A DNA stretch of 64,000 nt from Erigeron canadensis (Eukaryota > Streptophyta > Magnoliopsida > Asterales > Asteraceae). The stretch's first letter is position 1. The number at the start of each line of letters is the position of its first letter. Positions 36,493-47,115 of the stretch are shown piece by piece. The position numbers and the translations under genes are program-made. The stretch is from assembly GCF_010389155.1 (NCBI RefSeq), contig NC_057763.1:39724645-39788644 (forward strand), read 5' to 3'. Below the pieces are notes generated by a model. It had not been told where the DNA came from. It saw only the letters and a list, made by a program, of their open reading frames with translations, and made no database searches.

Positions 36493-37799
36493 AAGATTAA
36501 CCTGGCCAGATTTGCTGTGGAGAACGAGGAGTCGAGTGTTCGTGAAAAAAATAGGGAGAAAGGGGTTCATCACCGGTTTCCAAGGGAAGGAGCCCGTCAC
36601 CAGCAACCAACAAATGGCCGATTTGGTGGTGGTACTTCTGGGTACGTGTTGAAGAAAGGGATCTCTTTTAAAGACATGGTAAAAGGGGTTAGCAATATTT
36701 TTGAAACTGAGAAAGAATTGGTCATAAACAAGGACGTCAATGTATTGTCTTCCCTTCATGACAGGGCGTTGGTCGCCAGGTGCTACTCTTTTGACATCTT
36801 ATCGTCGGTGAGTTCTTGCTGGGAGAGATGGAGATGGGAGGTCTAAAGTTGCAGTATTTAGGAAGGCTGTACATGCTAGTTATATGCCAAGATAAAGAAA
36901 GTGCTCATAGTTTTATTTACAAAGAAAGTGTGTGGCGGCATTGGTTCTCTATGGTGGACATTTGGTCGGGACAGTTATTACCATTCGAAAGAATTGCTTG
37001 GGTTGCAATTTTTGGAGTCCCATTGCACTTATACTCGGCTGAAATCTTCAACAAGATTGGTGCAAGACTTGGTAAGGTGGTCGTTCAGTCTAATACTCAA
37101 GAGTTCACAGAAGATAAGTCCGTTAAAGGCATCGGGATACTGACTGGAGACAGAAAAAAAGTGAATGATACCATCACTTTAAAATGGAAAGACAAAAGAT
37201 TTCGCGTTTGGATTGTGGAAAAGGCTGTTAATTGGTGTCCAAACTGTACGGTTGGAAGCAAAGGTGGTACTCAACCATGTTAGCCGGAAAATTCTGAAAC
37301 GGCATCCATTATTGGTCCAGTGGAAAAGAAGACACAAGTGGAAGGCGAAGGGGTGGAGGAGGTTAACGATTAAGAAAACAAAAGGGCCAAGCATGGGGAG
37401 TGGAAATTTAATTCGATGCATGGGGAAAGAAAAGAGAACTTATTGCGAAAAAAGCATGCGGGGGGATTCAAAAAAATTAAAGCACGTGATCAGCTCTCTA
37501 AATCTAACCCCACAGAATCCCATTTAGAGGAAGTATGGTATATTAAAGTTGTTGGGACCTCCCCTAGGCCCAAAAAGAGGCCCAGAGAACTGGATTTCTC
37601 GTTTGATGGGCTTTTGGGTCCAAATCCGAATCGAGCCCAGGAAGACGTTTCAAAACAGCCTGTTGACCTTAATATTGAGGTCGATAAAGATGAGTCAGGG
37701 GATAACAATAATATCCTTAAAGACCAAAATAATTTTGGGGATAACAATAATATCCATAAAGACCAAGTGATTGAAAAGGAGAAGGAGAACGAATTTTAA
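36493..37799 (+). pseudogene. LINE ORF1, 3' part
   Basis: Coding resumes at 36493 in frame with 34057. A frameshift near 36820 moves it to the frame read at 36816-37283, which ends at TAG 37281-37283. The same frame continues after that stop, meets another (TAA near 37371) and then runs open to 37799. Motifs: WFSMVDIWSGQ, a WCPNC zinc-knuckle-like remnant, and a duplicated GDNNNI-KDQ unit near the acidic C terminus. At least one frameshift and two nonsense codons make it non-functional. Confidence 0.7.
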
Positions 37800-37930
37800 G
37801 ACATGGATGGAGTAGAGATGGAGATGCACAAGACCAAAAAGATGGGAAAAAGAACAGGGGTCAATCTTGCCGGAGCTGGGGACAAGGTTAGAACCATCAT
37901 CATTGAAGAAGACAACAATGCAATTGTCCA

Positions 37931-40900
37931 ATGAATGTGTTATCTCTAAATTGTAGAGGTATAGAGGGGGATGAGAAGGGTAAGTGGGTTAGAAGCTTAA
38001 AGATTAGAGAGAAAGTTTCGCTCTTAGTGTTGCAAGAAACACAAATAGGGGGTATTATTAATGATGTGGTCAGAAAATTTTGGGGGAACACGTTGATGGA
38101 TATGGAAGTGGTTGAGCCGATTGGTAGTTCGGGGGGTTTGGTCAGTGTTTGGGACCTGGGTATTTTCAAAAAAATCGATTGTTGGAAAAATAGGAATTAT
38201 TTGATAACTAAAGGACATATTAAAGGGGTGGATGATTTGATTTTTATTGCAAATGTTTACGCTCCTCAAGGAAGCAATGACAAAAGGCTTCATTGGGATA
38301 CTCTTAAACAAATGATGGAATCTCATAAAGGCTCTTGGATCCTGAATGGAGATTTTAACTCGGTTAGATATGAAGATGAACGGAAAGGTTCCAATTTTAA
38401 TAGAAATTATGCGAGGGTTTTCAACAATTTTATTGTGGGAGCGGACTTACACGAATATGAGATGAAGGGGAGCAAGTTTACATACTTGAAAGAAGATGAT
38501 AGATGTCTGGTTAGCAGAAGTGTGATTGACAAGTGGCCAATGGCATGTTTTAGATCCTTACAGAGACAGTACTCGGACCATAATCCAATACTTCTGTCGA
38601 TGTTGGATTTAAATTTTGGCCCGAAACCGTTTAGATTGTTCAACTCTTGGCTGGAAAAACAGGACTGTATTGAGGTGATTACTAAGGCACTAGAATCTTT
38701 CTCTTTCGATGGGCCCCCTGATGTGAAACTGATGAGAAAGTTTAGATGGGTTTGGGAACATTTAAAGGTTTGGAGATATGAGCTTTTCAGTAAAGAAGGG
38801 GAGGAACTCGAGATGTGTAAAAAAGAAGTCATGGAACTTGATATGCAACTAGAAGAGGCTGATCTTACCGAAGAGGAAGCGTGGATTAGACAGGAATGTA
38901 AGAGAAAGATAGCTGATATTGAAGATAGGAAGAGTAAAGACTTGAAGCAAAGGGCCAGATGTAAATGGGTTGCGGATGGTGATGATAATACGAGGTTCTT
39001 CCATGGGCTTATAAATAACAGAAAAATTTCCAACACAATTCATGGCCTCGAGGTAGATGGAGTTTGGGTATCTAAGCCCAAGTTGGTAAAAAAAAACAAG
39101 TCTTTAATTTTTTCAGGAAGAAGTTTGATGAAGACTGGAAGGTGAGACCCAAGTTGGAGTGTTCTTTCGACTCAAGGGTTTCAGATTGGGATGCTGACAA
39201 TCTGGTCTCCAATTTTGCGACTGATGAAATTAAGAAAGCGGTGTTCGAGTGTGGGGATGAGAAGGCACCGGGACCGGATGGATTTAGCTTTAAATTCATT
39301 AAACGGTTTTGGGATTTTTTTGTAGATGATTTTGTTGATATCTTGAGGAATTTTCATGAGAGTGGGAAGATCAGTCAGGGGTGCAGTGCGTCCTTCATTA
39401 CTTTGATCCCTAAGGTTAAGGACCCGGTTAGTCTTAATGACTATCGACCGATCACCTTGGTTGGAGTAATAAGTAAAGTGATTTCTAAGGTTTTGGAAAA
39501 TAGGTTGAAGTGTGTGGTCGGCCCGCTTATAGACAACAATCAGACAGCTTTCCTCAGTGACCATCTTATTTTTGACGGACCACTAATTCTCAATGAAACT
39601 ATTTCCTGGGCCAGAAATGAGAAGAAAAAGGTCGTGTTATTCAAGGTGGATTTTAACAAAGCATATGATAATGTCAATTGGAACTTTCTAATTGACATTA
39701 TGGGTCAAATGGGCTTTCCTCAGATGTGGTGTGACTTGATTTTGGGGATTTTATCTTCTGCCAGATCGGCAGTGCTGGTTAACGGTTCTCCGACCTTCGA
39801 GTTTAATTGCACCAAAGGAATACGACAAGGAGATCCTTTATCACCTTTTATTTTTTTATTATTGTTACGCAGGGTTTGTCTTGTATGATGAAGATGGCCT
39901 CGAATAATGGGGATTTTAAGGGAGTCACCCTTCCCAATCAAGGTCCCGTTATTTCTCACCTGCTCTATGCGGATGATTGTATTTTCATGGGAGAGTGGTC
40001 AGACGAAAATGTGTAGAATTTAGCCAGGATCCTGCGGTGTTTCCATATCTGTTCTGGTCTGAGAATCAATATGAGGAAATCTCAACTTTACGGGGTCGGG
40101 GTAGAAGAGAATGAAATCAGAAGAATGGCGGAGATTGTATTTTGTAAGAAAGGGTCCTTTCCATTTATTCACTTGGGAATCCAGATAGGGGCGAACATGA
40201 AAAGAATAAAAAATTGGAACTTTATTTTCGAGATATTCCAAAGGAAACTTTCATGCTGGAAAGCGTCTTGCTTATCCATTGGTGGGAGGGTTACATTGAT
40301 AAAAGCAGTTTTGGAAAGTCTCCAAACCTATTATCTGTCCTTGTTTAAAGCACCGATTAAGGTTGTGGAGGAGTTGGAAAAGATTAGTAGACGGTTCCTA
40401 TGGGGTGGAGCTGAAGACAGAAATAAGATTCATTGGGTTGCATGGGAGAGGGTCACGTCTCCTGTGGAAAGGGGGGTTGGGCCTAAGTAGAATCAAAGAT
40501 TGCAATTTGGCATTACTTTTCAAGTGGCTGTGGCGGTTCAAGACAGATCAGCTGGGGTTGTGGAGGAAAATTATCAACGCAATTCATAATACAAAGAAGT
40601 GTTGGGAATCCCTTCCTGTTAACAAAGCTATAACAGGCGTGTGGAGTTCTATTGTCAAAACGATTGATGTGTAAAATCGAGTTTAATAATTTATAACAAG
40701 ATCTACCGCTTACTGACTACCACACACTTACGGGCAGTGTATTCGTTCGTATGTAATATAGTTAATTGGTAAGACCAGGATCGAACACAAGGACCGAATG
40801 TTGTACTTAAGGTTGTAAAAATGTAAATCTAGAGAAAGTTTGGTTTGTAACCAAATTGTCACTTTGCGTTTAGAAAAGTTAGTTTGCGGAAATTAAAACA

Positions 40901-43089
40901 AATTAGTAATTCCGAAGAATTAATCGAAAATGGTTTTAGTGTAAACAATAATTAAAAAGCCATCTATGTCGAATCCGCTCCACAAGAAGTCTAGGTTGTA
41001 TATGGTTTAAGCTCAAAATTCAATAATGTTGGTGATAATAATCGTGACAAGTCAAAAACACAAACGGGTGCACTACGTTTGTAAAATCTACTCAATCACC
41101 TAATCAACTCAATTTCTTGCAACAAGTGGTACCACCAACCCTATTACAATTCCTTGAACTAACTAGTTTGCTTGATTATTTAAATAACAATTTTAATGTT
41201 GTGAAAGAAAACGTGGTACCACCAACCGTAAAATCCACTTAACAAAGTAATTTCTATTGAACTTGTATTCTTTACTATCATACCATGACCTAGCAAAAGT
41301 TATTCATAGACAAACAACTAAAATAATACTTGCATTCAACTAGTACCACTATCGAAGAACACAAATACTACCAAGAACACAAATTTAAGTATAAGAAATC
41401 ACTTCATTAAGATCTTGACAAAATGTTAAGTAAACCAACTTGAATTCAAAATACTATGCAACCATAACTAATTGTTTCACTTCATCTTCATAGATGTATA
41501 AAGATTTAACTACTCATATTGTTAAAAGCTAAAGATTGAAATAAGAAGGAAGACATAATGTACCAAATATGAAGTAATAATCCAAATCGAGGTTACACTC
41601 TAGCTACAATCACTAAACAAGAGCCAAATTCAATCTTCAAATCTTCCAATGATGTTGGAGTGATGAAAACCTTTAGAAAACCTTGAAAAACGACTGGAGT
41701 ATAAGTGTGTGAGCTAAAGTGTCCAAGACTAGGGTTTGGGTGGAATGGTGGATGGTATTTATACCCCAAGAGAGAGAAAATGGTGATGTCAGCTCGATCT
41801 CGCGCCGCTAGGAACTCGGGTCGCGCCGCTAGAGGTGTTTTTGAGCATTTCTGACCGGAAAACTGCAAACTAGCACTGCTAGGACACTAGCTCGCGCCGC
41901 TACTGGGTTGTGATCTCTGACTAGCGTCGCTAGGACACTAGCTCGCGCCGCTAGTCTTGCCTGGAGTTGCCGATTCAGCTTCGTTCTTCACCAATACTCA
42001 TCCGTTAGTGCATATGGACCTTTCCTAAGTCGTTTTCTACCATTTGTGAGCGATAAACTTGCTTTATACCTGAAATCACTAGCAAATACCATAAAGCACC
42101 ACAAAATATGTATAAACGGCTATCAAACGTGTCTAAAACGTCCAAATCGTATGAGGGAAACATGTATAAATTGAGACATATCAACGATCACCAAGGTTAG
42201 TGTTTCTGGACTCAATCTTAGTTCTTTGATTAGGGGCAATTGTGAAGATGGTAAAAGTATAAGATTTTGGCTCCACCCATGGGTCTACAATGAACCTTTG
42301 AAAGTCGTGTTCCCGGTTTTATTTAAAAAGGAAAAAGATATAAAGTGTTGGGTGTACGAGAAATTCGATTCTCTGACAAACAAGTTTAAGACGTTCGGGG
42401 GAAATTCTAGCATTGGGGCCCTGGATTTCAGGCCTGATGATGGCAGTGTCGCTCTTGGCCGATTATTAGAAGGGAAAACCTTATCTAGCAGAAAAGATAC
42501 GTGGAACTGGATGGTAGGTAAAGACAAGATCTTTAGTGTTAAAGGAGTCAAAGAGTTTCTTGGAGCCGATAGAGACTATAGCAATCGTTTTGTGTTTTCT
42601 TGGTCGAAATGGGTGCAAAAAAAATGCAATATCTTCATGTGGAGGGTGGGTTTAGATCGTATCCCGACTATGCTTGCCCTTAAGGATCGTGGTTGTCGTT
42701 TCAACTCTACCCTGTGTGCTCTCTGTGAGAAAGAGGAGGAAAGTGTTAATCACCTTTTTTGCTCTTGTGAGGTGGCGATGGAAGTGTGGCAGAAGGTTTC
42801 TACCTGGTGTAATGTGCAACCAATTTATTTGTTTTCGGTTTTGGATTTGTTCGCGGTTCATTCCCATGCTAAGGTGGAGAAAAGATTGGCTCGGGGAATA
42901 CAAGGTGCGGTATTTATCACTTGTTGGTGCTTATGGTTGGCTCGAAATGATAAAAGGTTCGCTAAGGGAAGGATTAGTATCGAGAAGATTTTTCAAGATA
43001 TTAAAAACTTAGGTTTTTTGTGGTATAGAAATAGAAGCAAATCCCGTTCTATTACGTGGGATGATTGGTGTAAATTCAAGCTTTTGTAA
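37931..43089 (+). pseudogene. LINE ORF2 (endonuclease and reverse transcriptase), broken
   Basis: ATG at 37931 begins an APE-type endonuclease: LNCRGI, QET, NVYAPQG, NGDFN and SDHNP in the right order over the first 230 codons. The reverse transcriptase follows: FKVDFNKAYDNV (motif A), GIRQGDPLSP (B), YADD (C). After the solo LTR, a C-terminal zinc-binding region runs to the stop at 43089. Breaks: a slip in the A9 run at 39088-39096, a slip near the T7 run at 39851-39857, TAG at 40014-40016, a slip at the G6 run 40471-40476, and the LTR at 40665-42183. Catalytic motifs are still readable, so the decay is moderate. No functional product is expected. Confidence 0.85.
40665..42183. mobile_element. 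Solo LTR in LINE ORF2, with 5-bp duplication
   Basis: Begins TGATGTGT and ends ACATATCA, giving the TG...CA ends and short inverted repeat of an LTR, between two copies of ACGAT (40660-40664, 42184-42188). Excision of insert plus one duplication restores the ORF2 frame. The 1,519 bp have no coding region. They contain GGTAAGACCAGGATCGAAC and a cluster of CTCGCGCCGCTAG-type repeats at 41795-41965. It could also be a small non-autonomous LTR element lacking a second LTR, but solo LTR is simplest. Confidence 0.8.
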
Positions 43090-43170
43090 TTATATAATTT
43101 TTGGGGAGCCTCATCACTTGTTGGTGGTGTAAGCGGTTGTGAATAAAAGTTAAATTTAAAAAAAAAAAAA

Positions 43171-43182
43171 ATGGTTCAAGAA
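43171..43182 (+). repeat. LINE target-site duplication, right
   Basis: ATGGTTCAAGAA directly after the poly(A) tail; matches 33717-33728. Confidence 0.85.
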
Positions 43183-43285
43183 TAGATCACTGTGGGGAAA
43201 AATTATAAGCAGGTCGCACAATTTTTCTGATTATCTTAGTAGTTCATAATTTTTTATTTTGAAAGAGGTTACACAGCTTTACCCA

Positions 43286-43395
43286 TTTCTCCCTTAAATA
43301 TCTAAAATATTATTTATAAGTAGGTTTTGAACCAAAAATATTTCTCCCTTAAATATCTAAAATATTATTTATAAATAGGTTTTGAACCAAAAATA
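43286..43395. repeat. 55-bp tandem duplication
   Basis: Two units starting TTTCTCCCTTAAATATC at 43286 and 43341 and ending AACCAAAAATA; one visible difference (G/A). Confidence 0.85.
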
Positions 43396-43599
43396 TCTAA
43401 GTAGTAACTTAAAACATATATAAAAATGTAGCATTTTAGAAAATGATAAAAAGAAGTTTTACATGCCAAGAAGAAAAAAATTAATTAACATCATAATATG
43501 TGTGATGATATTTTAATTATACATATGCATTCTCTACATTTTAAAATTCTCACTTTGAGTTAAATAAAGTGTCTTTTTTTTCATATAATGTCTCAAGTT

Positions 43600-43900
43600 A
43601 TATTTTTTTTAAGGTGAATTTCGTTAGAAATTTCGTGTCATGAGAAGTCTAGCATATGTTATTTTAATCGGGTCCGCGCTAGAGAGCCCCTTCGAAGTAG
43701 AAATATCTATTTCAAATACCCGATGGGAGAAAAACCCCTACTAATCCGCCGGAATGCACGACAATTTTTAGGGTTTACCTAAGCAAAACCCTCATAAAAG
43801 GACTTAATTCCTATGTACCCTAAGACTTAAACACAATAACTCATTCAATGGAATGATCTTTAAAGGATTGAATTAAAGCTCAAAGACAATGTCTTAAGTT
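43600..43900 (-). mobile_element. Probable SINE or SINE remnant
   Basis: On the minus strand, GGGTTTTTCTCCCATCGGGTATT, GGCTCTCTAGCGCGGACC and ATGCTAGACTTCTC parallel blocks of the SINE at 33390-33652 in the same order, ahead of an A-rich end (the T-run near 43601-43608 on the plus strand). The head and duplication are unclear. Confidence 0.4.
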
Positions 43901-45770
43901 CCAGTCCTACTCTACGTATATTTTGGTTTTGAGTAAGTTTTCCAGTCCAGTTTTAAGGATGATACAATCGTATATTAATAGCAAAATACGTGCATTTAAT
44001 GTGAATGGGTAAAAAATGGAGTTTTTTTTCCAAATTAGTGTAATGGGAAAAATTATTTACCAAATTAGTATAGTTTCAAAAAATTTTATCATTATGGATT
44101 AAAACATATTTTAACATGATTTTTATTAAAAAGATTTATAATAAGTAGATAGAAATTCTTTTGTACTATTACATATAAGGATTAATCGATTATGGCTTAT
44201 TTTATTATACCATCATCTCAAGATTAAGTATTACATGTTGATGCAAGCTTTTATAAACCTTGAAATGGTGATCAGATTTTCAGAAGTGGAAGCAAATCTT
44301 TTTTAAGCATGGAAAATTCAACTTAACTGGAATGAAGATAATATAGGTGAAACTTAGATGGGTTCAAGTTGAATGACTGAATCTATTAATATCACAAAAG
44401 TTCGTCTTTTTATAAAAGTTATTACTTGTTATTTCTTGTAAATATTGACATCAAAATAACAAAAATTATTATTAAAGAAACCGATAATATCAAATAGCTT
44501 CATTTACTGATGGTATAATTAACAGACCACAATCTTGTTAAATGTTAAAAGCGGATGATATAATTATAAAGCTTGAATTTACTTCCAACTTTTTGACCAA
44601 ATGTTATAGATTTGTTAAAAGCTTAAGGTTATGCCCATATCGGAATAAATTTGTTTAGTTGAAGGTTTTGGTTAAGGATATAAAATTCAAATTTAACGGG
44701 ATAAGGATAATTTATGTGAAATCAAATAGGTAAGATATATATGAGATAGGTATTGTATTGTAATTTAGATGGAAGATAATTTGGGTGGAATAAGTTCAAA
44801 TTTTTTTTTAAAACCATACTAATTTGGTAAATATTTTTAAAATTATATTAATTTGGTAAATAATTTTTCTCACTACACTAATTTGGAAAAAAACTTGTAA
44901 AAAATGTTGTGAGAATACCATTACTATCTTTTTTTCCCGAGATATATATGTACTAGTTTAATTCAACTATGTATCCAAATTTGAGAAACTAAAAAAAATA
45001 AGGCATGTTGTGTCATTCCATATTTCCATCCATACATCATTGATTCATTGCTACCACAAGTCCACAACTATGCTTTTGTAAACCAGGCGAGATTGTACTA
45101 ACATAGTAACATGAAGTCATGAGCCGTGCGTTGTCTGATATATCTTCCAATTTAGGCCAACTCACATTTTCAAATTAATCAATGAATGTGTTCAACTAGT
45201 ATCTGAAACGTGAACCTGGTTACTTTTTAAACTACTTTTTTTTGTATGACCAAAACAGAACATATATTAAAGAGACTTTTAGTGCAAAAAGATTTTTGGA
45301 GTTGGAACGAAACAGATCAAGCACATTTGACTAGACATGAAGATAGTTGAGTACCTTTCAAAAAAATGAAGGTGGTTGAGTGAAATATCTGATCTTAGGT
45401 CCATAGGTTATTGTGCACATTGAGAGACGCAAAACCTCAAGGGTGTGATGAGCCATCCATATAATCCAAGGGACTACATAGGTAATTTATGCTTTACAGA
45501 ACTTAAACTCTTAAAGTGTGTTTGGTTTATGGTTTTGGGCTAGTAATGACTTCGATTCTTATTAAATGTGTTTGGTTGAAGACATTAAGATTGCAAATTA
45601 AGTATCAAACCCATCAATTTAAAAAGTATTTTAAACTCACCAAGGGTGATGGGTTTAGGAAATTTTTATTTTTGAAAAAGTAACTTTCATTCACACAGCA
45701 AAACATCATTTCTAGATGGGTTTAGGAACTCATCCTCGTTCCTACTCAAAGGCTAAAAGCTAAACCCCTA
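43901..45770. other. Gene-free spacer
   Basis: AT-rich. Two blocks with (CC)AAATTAGTGTA and related AATTTGGTAAA motifs (44030-44090 and 44810-44890) look inverted relative to each other, so a decayed inverted-repeat element may span about 44.0-44.9 kb. No gene. Confidence 0.35.
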
Positions 45771-46101
45771 GGGCCCGTTTGGTTGTAACAAATGTTTTTT
45801 AGATTTTTCATTTTTAATTTTTTATAAAATAAAAGGAGTTTTTATTTTCTAAAAAACAAATAAAATTGAAAACATGTTTTAATTAAAAAAACTAAAAAAC
45901 ATATTATAGATGTGAGGGAGGAGGAGAATTAAAATGAAAAATGAAAACGAAAAAAAAAAAAATATTTTCAAATTTTGTATGGAAAACATTATTTTCTGTT
46001 TTTTTGGAAAACATTCTTAGAAAACTATGATTAGAACGCGCTTTCTGTTTTTCATGTTTCCTTGAAAAACAAAGAGTGTTTTCTGTAACCAAAACACCCC
46101 T
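45771..46101. mobile_element. MITE-like element, possible PIF/Harbinger
   Basis: Left end GGGCCCGTTTGGTTGTAAC; right end, read inward, AGGGGTGTTTTGGTTAC. The flanking three bases are CTA on both sides (45768-45770, 46102-46104). The 331 bp are AT-rich and non-coding. Confidence 0.5.
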
Positions 46102-46104
46102 CTA

Positions 46105-47058
46105 GCAATTCCAAGTTACAACCAAAAACCTGTTAGTTTTCCCGAAATAACCTAGGAAAAAGGTAAAATCTTAGTGGTCGTGGACTAATGGGCATCGATG
46201 ACCCAAGTTGATAAATGAAACGTGATGATATGCAACTCATATAATATGTTTTAGCAAATAATTGTTAATGATGTAATTTGCATTGGAGTGAGACAACAGT
46301 TAAGTTATTTTTCGTCGGGGTTGTAAGTTGTATACTTGTATCACTTTGTTTTCTTTAGTCGTCGTCTTGTCATACATAATAAGCTTAATTTCTCATAAAC
46401 TTTATGGTATGTTGTCCAGTCACATTTGATTTAATTTCTCTTTTCTTCGACATGTTGCCTTCCATTAATAACAATTCGGCTCACATGGTATTCATAGAAA
46501 CACAACTGGAGTACCTCATTTTTGAAATATATACTGTAGTAAAATAAAGTTCACAACCATCATGAACAATCCCAACTTTCTATTAAATCACATCCGTGCC
46601 TGAAAAAGTCAGCAGCAACAGCAGTAGCATGGGTATGTGAATATATTGAATAAAGCCTGACAATCTGTAAGTAAAAGAAAAGAAAAGAAGGTTTACAGCA
46701 ATCAATTAGTACCAACATAAGACACACAAGACAAACAAATTGCTCCAAACCAACTCTCTACATCCATAGCATTCAATTTCCATCAACCAACTTCCAACAT
46801 TATTAACCATGCATCCAACCTTTTAATGTTTACATCACATTACTTTTATTCAATCTTTTAATAATTAAATCAAAAGATTGACAATTGTTTTCTTATCTTT
46901 TATAGCTTAAATTCCATTAATAACACTGCACATGTACGAAACCAAAAGGTAATATCACAGTAATATGCTACGAGTAGTAATTATAAAGAAAAAAGTAATT
47001 TTTTTGGATTGTTTTCCTTTGTAAATTAACCCCCATTTGTACAAAAATGACTTCCCCG
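46105..47058. other. Gene-free spacer
   Basis: No supported gene; includes the downstream flank of the TPR/J gene. Confidence 0.4.
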
Positions 47059-47064
47059 TTTATT
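47059..47064 (-). terminator. Poly(A) signal of the TPR/J gene
   Basis: AATAAA on the minus strand, 52 bp after the stop codon. Confidence 0.45.
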
Positions 47065-47115
47065 TATCTTATATATCATCTCCGGTGCCCGTCTCCGTCC
47101 ATGTTTTCCGATCAT

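Larger units (their letters stand above)
33729..43170 (+). mobile_element. Full-length L1-type LINE with two nested solo LTRs
   Basis: A non-LTR retrotransposon bounded by the 12-bp duplication ATGGTTCAAGAA and ending in a run of about 14 A. Order: purine-rich 5' leader, ORF1 (RRM-like domain, basic middle, acidic tail), ORF2 (endonuclease, reverse transcriptase, zinc-binding C-terminal region), short 3' UTR. Two LTR-type insertions, 34058-36492 and 40665-42183, interrupt it. Removing them leaves about 5.5 kb, a normal plant L1 size. Frameshifts and stops make it inactive. Since the LINE runs on the same strand across both gaps and coding continues, it was intact when the LTR elements landed. 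Confidence 0.85.

Noticed and set aside
38407..39036. 209-codon minus-strand frame
   Set aside because: Antisense shadow of the LINE endonuclease coding region; Ser/Leu-rich as expected for such shadows.
41593..41868. 91-codon minus-strand frame
   Set aside because: Lies wholly inside the solo LTR and has no known domain.
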